Of a stretch of 64,000 nt of DNA, positions 8,142 to 17,110 are shown in pieces. Origin of the DNA: Elusimicrobiota bacterium (GTDB lineage: Bacteria > Elusimicrobiota > Elusimicrobia > UBA1565). The position numbers and the translations under genes are program-made. The stretch lies in assembly GCA_041660925.1 (NCBI GenBank), contig JBAZVI010000001.1:496001-560000 (forward strand), written 5' to 3'. The first letter of the stretch is position 1. Every line of letters starts with the position of its first letter. A model generated the notes under the pieces. It was not told the origin of the DNA, did no database searches, and worked only from the letters and a program-made list of their open reading frames with translations.

Positions 8142-8984
8142 CTACGCGACCGCTTCCCGTCCGACGAGCTTATTCCAGACCCAGTACGCGAGCGCGGTCA
8201 GCGTCAGGACCACGCCGAAGGTGACGACGATCGTCGCGCCCGTCGGGAGGTCCAGGCGGTAGGAGGACGCCATCCCCAGGGCGCTGACGAGCGTGCCCAT
8301 GGCCCAGCCGATGGCGAGCCGCGGCCCGAGCCGGCGCGTGAAGAGCATCGCGGTGACCGAGGGAACGATCAGATAGCTGAAGACCAGGAGGACCCCCGCG
8401 ATCGCTACTCCGGAGGTGACGACCAGGCCGAAGGTGCCGTAGAAGAACAGGTCCCAGGCCCATATCCTGCGGCCCGCCCTGGCCGCCGCCGCGCTATCCT
8501 GCGATATCTCGAGGAGAGGTCTGCGAAACGCCCAATGCAGGATGCCGATCGCCAGATAAAGAGCGGCGGTCTTCCCGACGGTGCCCCAGCCGACTGTCAG
8601 GATGTTGCCGACCAGCATGTCTTTCAGGTGCTCGCCGCCTTCCGGGGACTGACTCATCACGACGATGGAGGCCGCGGCGCAGACCGCGTAGGTGATCCCG
8701 ATGATGGCCTCCTGCGGGATGCGGAACTTCTCGCCGCGCACGCTGGAGAAGAGGATCGCCGCCCCGAAGGACAGCCCGAGCGAACAGGCGTAGGCGGCCC
8801 CCCCATGCAGGCTGAGCCCGAAGAAGACCGCGAACGTGGCGCCCAGGGCCGCGACCTGCGCGATGGCGAGGTCCACGAAGATGACTCCGCGCTCCACCAC
8901 GTGAAGGCCGAAGTAGGTCAGGATGCCGGTCAGGACCAGGCTCGCCGCGACCGGGGCGGCCAGAAGCTCCAGTACCTCCCTCAT
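8142..8984 (-). CDS. Metal ABC transporter permease, ABC-3 family (ZnuB/TroC-like)
   Basis: This is the inner-membrane channel of a zinc/manganese/iron importer. The 280-residue protein is strongly hydrophobic with about eight membrane spans. It shows the family pattern near the N-terminus (GLHVVERGVIFVDLAIAQVAALG) and YLIVPSVTAMLF near residue 210, with the usual length. Its ATG overlaps the stop of the binding-protein gene (ATGA). No gene for the ATPase subunit lies in the cluster: upstream is a porin, downstream the Nudix-RsmH gene after 20 bp. The ATPase must come from elsewhere. Confidence 0.9.
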   Translation of the reverse strand: MREVLELLAAPVAASLVLTGILTYFGLHVVERGVIFVDLAIAQVAALGATFAVFFGLSLHGGAAYACSLGLSFGAAILFSSVRGEKFRIPQEAIIGITYAVCAAASIVVMSQSPEGGEHLKDMLVGNILTVGWGTVGKTAALYLAIGILHWAFRRPLLEISQDSAAAARAGRRIWAWDLFFYGTFGLVVTSGVAIAGVLLVFSYLIVPSVTAMLFTRRLGPRLAIGWAMGTLVSALGMASSYRLDLPTGATIVVTFGVVLTLTALAYWVWNKLVGREAVA

Positions 8985-9883
8985 TTCAGCGCCTCGGAGA
9001 GCCGCGCCAGGTCATAGTCGAAGAGGCCGATGTAGTCCTCGATCCCCTTCGCGCCGCCGACCGAAGGCGGCAGGACGAGGACCGCGGCTCCGGACTCCTT
9101 CGCGATGTGACGGGGAGCGGAGAGGTCGAAGTAAGGTTCCATGATGATGAGGCGGATCTTCCGGCTCCGGATCTTCCGGATAAGCTCGATCGTATGCTTC
9201 GGCGAAGGAGGGATGCCCGGCTTGGGCTCCACGTAATCCACGATTTCGAGGCCGAAGCTCTTCGCGAAGTTGGGCCAGGAGCGGTGATAGGTGACGACCT
9301 CGACGCCCTTGAGGCGGGCGGCCTCGGCCGACCATCGCTTGCGCGCCGCGTCGAGCCGGGACAGAAAGGCCGCGAGGTTCCCGTCATAGGCCGCGGCATG
9401 CTCCGGATCGAGGGCCCTGAGCTTCGCGGCGATGTTCCGGGCGATGACCCCGCCGTTTTCGGGGGAGAGCCAATAGTGGGGATTGCCGAAGGGATGGACG
9501 TCGCCCTCGGCGCGGGTGACCTGCCCGCCGGGCAGATCCAGGATGTCGCAGCCGGCCGAGGCCTCCATGAAGCCCGCGCTCCCGGGAAGGATCTTCGCGT
9601 TGCGCGCGGAGTTGAGCAGGGTCGGCGCCCAGCCGAGCTCGAGTTCGAGCCCCACCTGGATGAAGAGGTCGGCGCGCTTGAGCTTCAGGATGTAGCTGGG
9701 TTTGGCCTGGACGAAGTGCGGGTCCTCGTCGCCCCCCGCGATGGCCGAGACCTCCGTCCGGTCTCCGCCCACCGCCCGGGCGAGCGCCGCCAGGTCCTGC
9801 GTGGTCGTGACGACCCGGAGTACCGCCCACGAGGAGCAGGGCAGGAGCAGCACGACGCAGGAGGAAAGGAGTGTCTTTCTCAT
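8981..9883 (-). CDS. Metal ABC transporter solute-binding protein (ZnuA/TroA-like)
   Basis: This periplasmic cluster-9 protein captures divalent metal for import. The start chosen is the ATG at 9881-9883, which gives a clean signal peptide (MRKTLLSSCVVLLLPCSSWA); an upstream in-frame ATG at 9904 would overlap the porin gene and spoil it. The expected ligands are visible: GGDEDPHFVQAKPS, GNPHYWLSP and TYHRSWPNF (three His), then IIMEPYFD as the fourth, acidic position. The acidic loop rich in His seen in many ZnuA proteins is absent, so zinc, manganese or iron are all possible. It lies 1 bp after the porin stop and overlaps the permease gene. Confidence 0.92.
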   Translation of the reverse strand: MRKTLLSSCVVLLLPCSSWAVLRVVTTTQDLAALARAVGGDRTEVSAIAGGDEDPHFVQAKPSYILKLKRADLFIQVGLELELGWAPTLLNSARNAKILPGSAGFMEASAGCDILDLPGGQVTRAEGDVHPFGNPHYWLSPENGGVIARNIAAKLRALDPEHAAAYDGNLAAFLSRLDAARKRWSAEAARLKGVEVVTYHRSWPNFAKSFGLEIVDYVEPKPGIPPSPKHTIELIRKIRSRKIRLIIMEPYFDLSAPRHIAKESGAAVLVLPPSVGGAKGIEDYIGLFDYDLARLSEALK

Positions 9884-9884
9884 A

Positions 9885-10958
9885 TCAGAACGGGTGGGCT
9901 CCATGCGGACCGATGTTGAAGGTCAACTTGAAGAACATCGTCCACTCATGCTGATCGAACTCGTTGAGGACGTGCTTGCCCTGGAGGCTGAGCAGGCTGA
10001 ACTCCGTCGGCGTGAAGGTCAGGAAGGCCAGCTCCCCCCGGCGACGCTGGGTGTTCGAGACGAGCTTCGTGTAGTCGTAGCGCGCACCCGCGTGCCATCG
10101 CCGGGCGAACTGCCAATCCGCGTAGGTGAAGACGCCCCAGGGACAGGCGTCCTGCTTGCGCGCGGCGTCCGCGGGGTCCACCGCCTCGCGGTTCGCCCAG
10201 TAGTACTCCGTCTGCCAGGTCAGGGACCGGTCCTTGTCCGAGGGCTCCCGCCAGCGATAGGTGAAGTCCACCCCGAAGAGGTCCGTGCCGAGGGCGTGCG
10301 ACGACTGGCTGACGGAGTCGAAGGTGGCCCCGTCGGGCCCGTGCGCGTAGGAGAGCCCGGCCGCGACGTTCTGCGCGCGCGTAAGGTCGGCATAGAGGCT
10401 CGCGTGGGTCAGATAAAGGAGGTCGCGCTTGCGCCCCTCAGCGAAGGCCGGGCTCCGGTCGGCTGCGGGCCCGTTGGCGACCTGGGCGTCGAGCTGGAGG
10501 AAGAGGTCCAGCGGGTTCGGGACGAGCCAGCTGACGTGCCCCCCCGCCTCGCTGAGCCCCTCGTCGCCGAGGAACGCGGCCGCGGCCAGGGGGCGGTCGG
10601 CGAAGGGCGTCTCGCCGGGGTGCGTCCTGTTGAACTTGCCGAACTCCATCCGAAACTTCCCGGCCCGGGCCTGGAGTCCCCAGGGAAGCGTGAGCCAGGT
10701 GAGGTAGCCTTCTTCCACCTCCAAGCCCTCGGGATTCGCGCTCAGGAAAAAGTCCGCCCGGGCGTAGGGGTCCACGACGGACTGCAGGCCGATCTCCGCC
10801 TCCTTGAGATTGAACGGCCGCGGTTCCTTGCTCCCGTTGCCGGCGGCGCCCAGAAATTGCCCGATGACGGAGATGTCCGGGTTGAACGCGCTGCCCGTCG
10901 CGGCCTGGGCGGCGCTCCCGGAAGCGGCCGTGAACAGCAGCACGAACAGGAACTTCAT
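9885..10958 (-). CDS. Outer-membrane porin-like barrel linked to metal uptake
   Basis: The 357-residue protein has a signal peptide (MKFLFVLLFTAASGSAAQAA), alternating aromatic strands ending in Phe (FNIGPHGAHPF), as expected of an outer-membrane barrel, and EFGKFNRTHPGETPFADRP typical of proteins annotated as zinc-regulated outer-membrane receptors or phosphate-type porins. No plug domain or TonB box is visible, so a porin is more likely than a TonB-dependent receptor. It is the first gene of a run with the metal-binding protein and permease, so it probably lets metal or a metal complex cross the outer membrane. A GATAAT lies about 20 nt before a GGAAGGGG ribosome site. Confidence 0.8.
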   Translation of the reverse strand: MKFLFVLLFTAASGSAAQAATGSAFNPDISVIGQFLGAAGNGSKEPRPFNLKEAEIGLQSVVDPYARADFFLSANPEGLEVEEGYLTWLTLPWGLQARAGKFRMEFGKFNRTHPGETPFADRPLAAAAFLGDEGLSEAGGHVSWLVPNPLDLFLQLDAQVANGPAADRSPAFAEGRKRDLLYLTHASLYADLTRAQNVAAGLSYAHGPDGATFDSVSQSSHALGTDLFGVDFTYRWREPSDKDRSLTWQTEYYWANREAVDPADAARKQDACPWGVFTYADWQFARRWHAGARYDYTKLVSNTQRRRGELAFLTFTPTEFSLLSLQGKHVLNEFDQHEWTMFFKLTFNIGPHGAHPF

Positions 10959-10986
10959 GTCACCCCTTCCGACGCTCCATTATCGC

Positions 10987-12222
10987 TCAAAGTCCGGGAG
11001 CAAGAGAAGGGCCGGGACGAGCGTCCCGGCCCGGCCGCGCGCGGCGCTCAGCTCCGCGGCTGCTCTTGGCGAGCGCGGCCTTGAACTGCTCGGCCAGGGA
11101 GTTGGACAAGGTCTCGCCCTCCTGCGGGCGCCGCAGCCACTCCTCGGCGTCCGGGTCGCGCGGCAACCCCAGGGAGATGCGGCGCTCCTCGAGTTTGACC
11201 TCGACGACCTCCACCGTGAGCGCGTCGCCGACCTTCCGGCGTTCCAGCTGGAACTCGGGGTCGTCGACGGTCCTCGACTGGTGGAGGAGGCCGACGACGC
11301 CGGGCTCGAGCTGCACGAACAGGCCGTAGGGCTCCTTGCGCGTGACCTTGCCCTCGTGGACCTGGCCCGCGGCGTACTTCGCCCACGGATCGGCGGCGGC
11401 CGAGCCGGCCGCGGGCTTCTGCGTCGCCTGCTTGAGCGACAGCGAGATCTTGAGGCGGCCTTCGACCGTTTCGCGCTTGAGGAGCTTGGCGGAGACGCTC
11501 TGGCCGACGCCCAGCAGGTCGGAGGGCGATTCGACGCGCGACCAGGCGAGTTCCGAGACGTGGGCGAGCCCCTCGACGCCGGGCAGCAGCTCGATGAACG
11601 CGCCGAACTTCTCGAGGCGCGTGACGGTCCCCGTCACGACCGACCCTTCGGGGTTGCGCTCGAAGAAGTCGGCGACGGCGCGGACCTGTTCCTCCTCGAG
11701 GAGCTTGCGGCGCGAGAGCACGACGCTGCGCCCCCCCTCGGCCCACTCCGTGATGCGGAAGGCGAGCGTCTGGCCCACGAACTCCGCTCCCGTCTCGACG
11801 CGCTTGAGGTCGAGCTGGCTGATGGGGCAGAACGCGCTCTTACCGCGGACGCTCACGCGCACGCCGCCCTTGCAGACCTCGGCGACGCGGCCCTCGACGG
11901 GACGTCGGGTCTCGAACGCCTCCCGGAGGTCCTGGGCGATGTTCTTGTCCGTCGGATGGACCGACAGGCGGATCTCATGGGGCCGGACCGAGGTCACGAA
12001 CAGGTCCACGCTCTCGCCGGTCTTGCGGCCGGCCAGCTCGCCGGAGGCCACGACGCCCTCTTTGCCCGGGCCGAGCGCGACGATGGCGTCCTCGCCGCCG
12101 AGCGTGAGGATCTCCGCGCGCACGCGGTCGCCCGCGTCGTAGGTCTTCTCGCCGTCCTTGAGCGAGTCGCCGAGCAGCTTGGAGAAGTCTTCTTCCGATC
12201 CGGTCTCGTCGCGCTCCATCAT
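10987..12222 (-). CDS. S1 RNA-binding domain protein, ribosomal S1-like
   Basis: The 411-residue protein holds about four S1 (OB-fold) repeats. The clearest are GDRVRAEILTLGGEDAIVAL, GSVVTGTVTRLEKFGAFIEL followed by LLPGVEGLAHVSEL, and GKVTRKEPYGLFVQLEPGVV with GLLHQS. It is likely a ribosomal protein S1 homologue or a translation/RNA-turnover factor. The start is the double ATG at 12217-12222; the longer upstream frame lacks support, and a TATAAT sits 6 nt before this ATG. The C-terminal 20 residues (ARPGRDARPGP) are encoded by a GC-rich hairpin (about 11011-11034) that looks like a terminator, so the original stop may have been lost. Confidence 0.85.
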   Translation of the reverse strand: MMERDETGSEEDFSKLLGDSLKDGEKTYDAGDRVRAEILTLGGEDAIVALGPGKEGVVASGELAGRKTGESVDLFVTSVRPHEIRLSVHPTDKNIAQDLREAFETRRPVEGRVAEVCKGGVRVSVRGKSAFCPISQLDLKRVETGAEFVGQTLAFRITEWAEGGRSVVLSRRKLLEEEQVRAVADFFERNPEGSVVTGTVTRLEKFGAFIELLPGVEGLAHVSELAWSRVESPSDLLGVGQSVSAKLLKRETVEGRLKISLSLKQATQKPAAGSAAADPWAKYAAGQVHEGKVTRKEPYGLFVQLEPGVVGLLHQSRTVDDPEFQLERRKVGDALTVEVVEVKLEERRISLGLPRDPDAEEWLRRPQEGETLSNSLAEQFKAALAKSSRGAERRARPGRDARPGPSLAPGL

Positions 12223-12228
12223 CGAGGG

Positions 12229-12234
12229 ATTATA
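12229..12234 (-). promoter_or_regulatory. -10 element 6 nt before the S1-like gene
   Basis: TATAAT on the minus strand ends 6 nt before the ATG at 12222. Transcription would begin at or next to the start codon, giving a leaderless mRNA. The 17-nt-upstream hexamer is not like TTGACA. Confidence 0.6.
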
Positions 12235-12266
12235 TCGCAATAAGCATGCCTCCGGCGCCGGATGCC

Positions 12267-14093
12267 TCAATGCCCGGCGGCCTCTCCGCTGAGCGCGCGA
12301 ACAGCGCCCGGCCCGGGCAGGGCGGCGCTGATCGATCGCAGCCGCTCGCAGTCGGCGTCCGCGATGAGGATCTCAATGAGACGCGCATAAGTGAGCCGCC
12401 GGCCGGGATGCTCGAACAGCGCGTCGCGCAGCCGGGTGTCTCCCAGGTCCTGGAGCGCCCAGCGCAGTTTCCCGAGCAGCCTTTCGATGAGAGCGTATCG
12501 ATGACCGGCGGAGAGCTGAGCCTCGATGCGCTCGGCCGGCGCGCCGAGCAGATAGTCGGTAAGCAGGTCCCTCAGCGCCTGGGCGCGGCGCTCCGGGTCC
12601 GCGCGCGGACCTCTGAGCCTGAACGGGTTGAGATCCGGCTCACGCCCGCTGGATCCCAGCATCTCCATGAAGTAGAGCGTCTCGAAATACAGCTCCCGCA
12701 GCTTATGCCCCGCGCCCGCGGCCCCGGGCCCCAGCGTCGACAGGACGGAGCTCAGCATCTCTCCGGCGAGCGCCTCGTACGAGAAGGCTTCCGGCTCCTC
12801 GGGCACTTTCCGGCCGCTCCGCTCGTAAAGCCCGGGATTCGAGTAGGCGACGCGTCCGTTGATCGCATGCTTCCCCAGCAGGAAGCGCGTGAGCAGCGCG
12901 GCGTCCTCCTGTCCGGCCCCCTCGAAGAGGGCGAGGGCGCTGCGCAGATGCGCGGTCGCGAGATCGGCGAAGGCGCGGTCGCCGCCGGAGAGGGAATCGT
13001 GCCCCGCGTCGGGATGGCGATGTTTCAAGCCTCCGGCGAATCCGTAGGAGAACGCGTGAAGCACGCCCAGCCCGAGCTGCACCATCGCCCGTTCCCGCGC
13101 GGGGTCGTCCTCGTTCTGCAGCGAGGCGAGCTCCTCGAGCTTGGCCTTGACGTCCGCGAGCCGCACGAACCAAGCCTGCTTGTCCGCATCGGATCGGGCG
13201 CCGTTGACCATATAGTCGGGCCACTCCGGATGCCGCGCGATCTCGCGTACCGCGGATTCGGCCGCCTCGGGCGCCTTGGGAAGCATGTCCCCGACGATGT
13301 AATCCTGAGAGGTCTGCGGCAGCGACGCCATCGCGGCGAAGGACTCCTCCGGCAGCAGGGCGGCGATCTCGCGCGACAGGGAGCTTATCTGGGCGGCGCG
13401 CAACCCCGGGCTCCGCCGCGCCAAAGATGACCGCACGCGGGAAGGAAGCGCGACGAAGAGCCGCGAGCCCAGCCCCTCATCCGCCGCGACCGAAGCGCCC
13501 AGAGGCTGCGCGAGGACCAGGGCGTTCGCCGACCCGAGCGGGCTCGGCGCCGGATCGAACGGGACCGCGGCATCCTCGCCCGCGGTCCATCCGCTGACGG
13601 TGTCTTCGATCTCCGCGCTCAGTTTGGTCCAGCGCTGCCGATCGATCTTCTCCTGCTCGGCGGCCACGGCTTCGCGCAGCTTCTCGGGCAGCGCCGCCTG
13701 CAGCACGGGGGAGCGCAGGACCGCAAGCTTGAACGCCCGCCGCGGCTCGAGGGTCGCGTTGCCGGGGGTCTTCAGCAGTCTCTCCACGGCTTCCGTGTAG
13801 ATGCGCGCCACTGCGGGATCGTGCAGGGAAGGCAGAGCGGGCAGCAGCGACTTCATATCCGGCCAGGGCGCCGCGAAGAATTCCGCGAAGCGCAGCGACG
13901 CTTCCGCCGTCGAGAGCGGCAGGAGGACCGTGGACGCCGCGAGGGGCTGCGCGGCCGCGAACGCCGCGGCCGGCGGCGCGACCGGCGCCGCGACCGGGGC
14001 CGCGACGACCTGGGCCCAGGCGGCCGAGGGGCAGAGGAGAAGGATGGCGGCGAGGAGACGAAGGGGACGAGGCGCCGAGGACTGGGTGTTCAT
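12267..14093 (-). CDS. Secreted protein of unknown function, mostly helical
   Basis: I do not recognise a family. The 608-residue protein has a signal peptide (LLAAILLLCPSAAWAQ, cleavage near residue 28), an Ala/Pro-rich stretch (28-55) and then a long, mainly alpha-helical region without cysteine clusters or obvious catalytic motifs. One histidine group near the middle, FAGGLKHRHPDAGHDS, could bind metal. The signal peptide followed by Ala/Pro-rich sequence resembles that of the other exported proteins in this window. The stop is 44 bp before the S1-like start. The upstream region is shared with the rho terminator. Confidence 0.75.
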   Translation of the reverse strand: MNTQSSAPRPLRLLAAILLLCPSAAWAQVVAAPVAAPVAPPAAAFAAAQPLAASTVLLPLSTAEASLRFAEFFAAPWPDMKSLLPALPSLHDPAVARIYTEAVERLLKTPGNATLEPRRAFKLAVLRSPVLQAALPEKLREAVAAEQEKIDRQRWTKLSAEIEDTVSGWTAGEDAAVPFDPAPSPLGSANALVLAQPLGASVAADEGLGSRLFVALPSRVRSSLARRSPGLRAAQISSLSREIAALLPEESFAAMASLPQTSQDYIVGDMLPKAPEAAESAVREIARHPEWPDYMVNGARSDADKQAWFVRLADVKAKLEELASLQNEDDPARERAMVQLGLGVLHAFSYGFAGGLKHRHPDAGHDSLSGGDRAFADLATAHLRSALALFEGAGQEDAALLTRFLLGKHAINGRVAYSNPGLYERSGRKVPEEPEAFSYEALAGEMLSSVLSTLGPGAAGAGHKLRELYFETLYFMEMLGSSGREPDLNPFRLRGPRADPERRAQALRDLLTDYLLGAPAERIEAQLSAGHRYALIERLLGKLRWALQDLGDTRLRDALFEHPGRRLTYARLIEILIADADCERLRSISAALPGPGAVRALSGEAAGH

Positions 14094-14252
14094 GGGGATA
14101 GTGAAACAGAAGAACGCCCATGGCGAAACGGAGGAAATACCCAGGATCCCAGGGAAAGAGGGTCTATCCCTCCCGGTTGACGCCCTCCTGCAAAGCTATA
14201 CAAATCGGATCGCCCGCATGATCATCGCGACCGAGCGGGATCCGGACCCGGT

Positions 14253-14283
14253 GAAAAAAGGGCCGGGGCTCGCGCCCCGGCCC
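14253..14283 (-). terminator. Intrinsic terminator of the trxA-rho run
   Basis: A 9-bp stem GGGCCGGGG / CCCCGGCCC (14260-14283) with a 6-nt loop is followed by TTTTTT on the minus strand, 22 bp after the rho stop. Confidence 0.92.
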
Positions 14284-14304
14284 TTTCCGCTTCGGACGAA
14301 CGAC

Positions 14305-15666
14305 TTACATGCTCGACAATTCCATCGACTTCAGGAAGTCCTTGTTGGACTTCGTGGTCAGGAGCTTGTCGTGCAGGAGCTCCATCGCCTCCACCGAGTT
14401 CAGCGGGGCCAGGATCTTGCGCAGGATCCAGACCTTGTTGAGCTCGTCCTCGGAGAGCAGCAGCTCCTCCTTGCGGGTGCCGGAGCGGTTCATGTCGATC
14501 GAGGGGAACACGCGGCGGTCGGCGAGCTTGCGGTCGAGGACCACTTCCGAGTTGCCGGTGCCCTTGAACTCCTCGAAGATGACCTCGTCCATGCGCGAGC
14601 CGGTGTCGATGAGCGAGGTGGCGATGATGGTCAGCGAGCCGCCCTCCTCGATGCTGCGCGCGGCGCCCAGGAAGCGTTTGGGGCGCTGCAGCGAGGTCGC
14701 CTCGAGGCCGCCCGAGAGGACGCGGCCGGAGGACGGGGTCACCGTGTTGAAGGCGCGCGCCAAGCGCGTGATCGAGTCGAGCAGGATGACGACGTCCTTG
14801 CCCATCTCGACCTGGCGGCGGGCCTTCTCGATGACCATCTCGGCGACCTGCACGTGCCGGTCGGCGGGTTCGTCGAAGGTCGAGGCCACGACCTCGCCCT
14901 TGACCGAGCGCCGCATGTCGGTGACCTCCTCGGGGCGCTCGTCGATGAGCAGGACGATGAGGACGCACTCGGGGTGGTTGATCGCGACCGCGTTGGCGAT
15001 CTTCTGCAGCATGATGGTCTTGCCGGCCTTCGGCGGAGAGACGATGAGCGCGCGCTGCCCCTTGCCGATGGGGCAGATGAGGTCGAGCAGGCGCGTGGTG
15101 AGCTCGCTCTTGGTCGTCTCGAGGTTGAAGCGCTTGTTCGGGTGCAGCGGCGTCAGGTTGTCGAAGACCATCCGGGACTGGAGGTCCTGGCCCGGCACGC
15201 CGTTGATGCTGGAGACCTGCAGCAGCGCGAAGAAGCGCTCCCCGTCCTTGGGGCCGCGCACGTAGCCGGCCACCGTGTCGCCCTTGCGCAGGCCGAACTT
15301 CTTGATCTGCGAGGGGGAGACGTAGATGTCGTCGGGACCCGGGAGGTAGTTGTAGTCGGGCGAGCGCAGGAAGCCGAAGCCGTCGGGCAGGACCTCGAGC
15401 ACCCCTTCGTCGTAGATGGTGCCGTTGCGCTTGGCCTGGCCTTCGAGGAGCTTCACGATGAGCTCCTGCTTGCGCAGGCCCGAGATGCCTTCGAGCTTCA
15501 TCTCCTCGCCGAGCTTGAGCAGGTCGGCGATGGTGCGCTTGCTGAGCGCCGAGACGTCGAGCTGCTTCGTGTTGTCCGCTGGCGCGGACGAGCCGCTCGT
15601 GGTCTTCTGGGCGGGGGCGGGGGTCGTCTCCATGGGGTCGGTCTCCTTCGGGTCTTTGTCTTTCAT
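14305..15666 (-). CDS. rho: Transcription termination factor Rho
   Basis: Rho is a hexameric RNA helicase that ends transcription. The 453-residue protein has an N-terminal Rho domain (TIADLLKLGEEMKLEGISGLRK), an RNA-binding cold-shock-like domain (GVLEVLPDGFGFLRSPDYNYLPGPDDIYVSPSQIKKFGLRKGD across 95-140), the Walker A region IVSPPKAGKTIMLQKIA, Walker B VILLDSITRLARAFN and the Q-loop/R-loop segment SGGLEATSLQRPKRFLGAA. About 55 low-complexity residues precede the Rho domain. The ATG overlaps the coaE stop (ATGA); a strong intrinsic terminator follows. Confidence 0.98.
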   Translation of the reverse strand: MKDKDPKETDPMETTPAPAQKTTSGSSAPADNTKQLDVSALSKRTIADLLKLGEEMKLEGISGLRKQELIVKLLEGQAKRNGTIYDEGVLEVLPDGFGFLRSPDYNYLPGPDDIYVSPSQIKKFGLRKGDTVAGYVRGPKDGERFFALLQVSSINGVPGQDLQSRMVFDNLTPLHPNKRFNLETTKSELTTRLLDLICPIGKGQRALIVSPPKAGKTIMLQKIANAVAINHPECVLIVLLIDERPEEVTDMRRSVKGEVVASTFDEPADRHVQVAEMVIEKARRQVEMGKDVVILLDSITRLARAFNTVTPSSGRVLSGGLEATSLQRPKRFLGAARSIEEGGSLTIIATSLIDTGSRMDEVIFEEFKGTGNSEVVLDRKLADRRVFPSIDMNRSGTRKEELLLSEDELNKVWILRKILAPLNSVEAMELLHDKLLTTKSNKDFLKSMELSSM

Positions 15667-16274
15667 CGGGATCGCGCCATCAGGCGGAAGGCCTCGTGGC
15701 ACTCCGCAACGGCGCTCCTCAGCGACGTGAGGCTTCCGGCGTTCTCCAGCACGACGTCCGAGAGCTTCTCCCGGCGCGCCTGCGGCCACTGGCTGCGCAG
15801 GCGTCGCAGCGCGTCGGCGCGCGTCATGCCGCGGCCGACGGCGCGCGCGAGCCGCACGCGCTCCGGCGCGGCGACGAGCACGGTCAGGTCGAAATCCTTC
15901 CCCAAACCCTTCTCGAAGAGCAGGGGAACGTCCACGACGGCCACCTCGGCGCGGCAGCGCGCGAGTCGCCGGCGCATCTCGGCGAGCAGGAGCGGGTGCG
16001 TCGAGCGTTCCAGCCGGGCGAGGAGACGGCGGTCGGCGAAGACGCGCCGCGCGAGGAGCGCCCGGTCGAGCGTCCCGTCCCCGGCGAGGACGCCGCGCCC
16101 GAAGGCGCGCAGGATGCTCCGATGAAGGGGGCCGCCCTTGCGCGAGAGCTCGTGCGCGAGCGCGTCGAGCGAGAGGGTCCAGGCGCCGCGGCACGCGAAG
16201 GCCGAGAGGGCCGCGCTCTTGCCCGCGGCGATGCCGCCGGTGAGTCCGACGCTCAGGGAGCGGCGGGCCTTCAC
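15663..16274 (-). CDS. coaE: Dephospho-CoA kinase
   Basis: CoaE phosphorylates dephospho-CoA in the last step of coenzyme A synthesis. The 203-residue protein has the P-loop GLTGGIAAGKSAALSAF at residues 9-25, LDALAHELS, and VVDVPLLFEKGLGKDFD, all in family positions. It starts with GTG (16272-16274), overlapping the rhomboid stop as GTGA, and its stop overlaps the rho start as ATGA, so it is translationally coupled at both ends. Confidence 0.95.
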   Translation of the reverse strand: MKARRSLSVGLTGGIAAGKSAALSAFACRGAWTLSLDALAHELSRKGGPLHRSILRAFGRGVLAGDGTLDRALLARRVFADRRLLARLERSTHPLLLAEMRRRLARCRAEVAVVDVPLLFEKGLGKDFDLTVLVAAPERVRLARAVGRGMTRADALRRLRSQWPQARREKLSDVVLENAGSLTSLRSAVAECHEAFRLMARSR

Positions 16275-17110
16275 GCGTCCCCTCCCGGCTTATGGCGGCG
16301 CAGGGTCGCGCGCTCGTCGTCGGTGAGCGCGGACTCGCCGTGCTCGAGGATCTTGTCGAGGATGCGGTCGACCTCGGCCATCTCCTCTTCCTGCGTGCGG
16401 ACCATGAGCGGCGCCCGCCGCGGCTTGCGCGGCGCCGGCCGGGCGGCGCGCTCGACGGGCACGGGGCCCCGGGGCATGAGGTCCCCCACCAGCGCCTTGG
16501 CGCGGATCTTCATGATCCACCACCAGCGGATGTAGACGAAGCCGATGACCATGCCGGCCAGGTGCGCCAGGCGCGCGACCCCGGGGGTGAAGTCCGCGGC
16601 GCCGGCGAAGAACTCGACGAGGCCGAAGAGGATCGCCATGTGCTTGGCCTTCACCGGGAAGAAGCCGTAGAGGTAGACCACCGCCTCCGGGTAGAGCATG
16701 GCGAAGGCCACGAGCAGGCCGTAGATCGCCCCGGAGGCCCCGATGATCGGCACCAGCGAGTGCGGCGCGACGGCGATGTTCACGAGCCCGGCGCCGACGC
16801 CGCAGATGAAGTAGTAGCGCAGGAACTCGCGAGGCCCCCAGGCCGCCTCCACCGAGATGCCGAACATCCAGAGCGCGAGCAGGTTGAAGAGGAGGTGGAC
16901 GAAGCCGCCGTGCAGGAAGAGGTAGGTGAAGGGCTGCCAGACCCAGCGCCCTTCGACGACCTTCGCGGGCACCAGCCCGAAAAGGCGGGTGAAATCCCCG
17001 CCCACGAGGAGGCCCAGGCCGTAGATGACCAGATTCGCGACGATGAGCGCCTTGAGCGTCGAGGACATCCGGCCGAAGTCCAGGGGCGCGTGCTCGAGAC
17101 TCCTGCTCAT
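16271..17110 (-). CDS. Rhomboid-family intramembrane serine protease
   Basis: Rhomboids cut membrane proteins inside the bilayer. The 279-residue protein has about six membrane spans. The first (STLKALIVANLVIYGLGLL) is followed by the conserved loop WQPFTYLFLHGGFVHLLFNL, the catalytic Ser in IIGASGAIYGLL and the catalytic His in RLAHLAGMVIGFVY. A 70-residue charged cytoplasmic tail (LMVRTQEEEMAEVDRILDKI) follows the last span. ATG at 17110 overlaps the polA stop; the start of coaE overlaps its own stop. Confidence 0.93.
   Translation of the reverse strand: MSRSLEHAPLDFGRMSSTLKALIVANLVIYGLGLLVGGDFTRLFGLVPAKVVEGRWVWQPFTYLFLHGGFVHLLFNLLALWMFGISVEAAWGPREFLRYYFICGVGAGLVNIAVAPHSLVPIIGASGAIYGLLVAFAMLYPEAVVYLYGFFPVKAKHMAILFGLVEFFAGAADFTPGVARLAHLAGMVIGFVYIRWWWIMKIRAKALVGDLMPRGPVPVERAARPAPRKPRRAPLMVRTQEEEMAEVDRILDKILEHGESALTDDERATLRRHKPGGDA

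Noticed and set aside
9881..9904. Upstream start for the metal-binding protein
   Set aside because: It would overlap the porin gene and place eight polar residues before the signal peptide.
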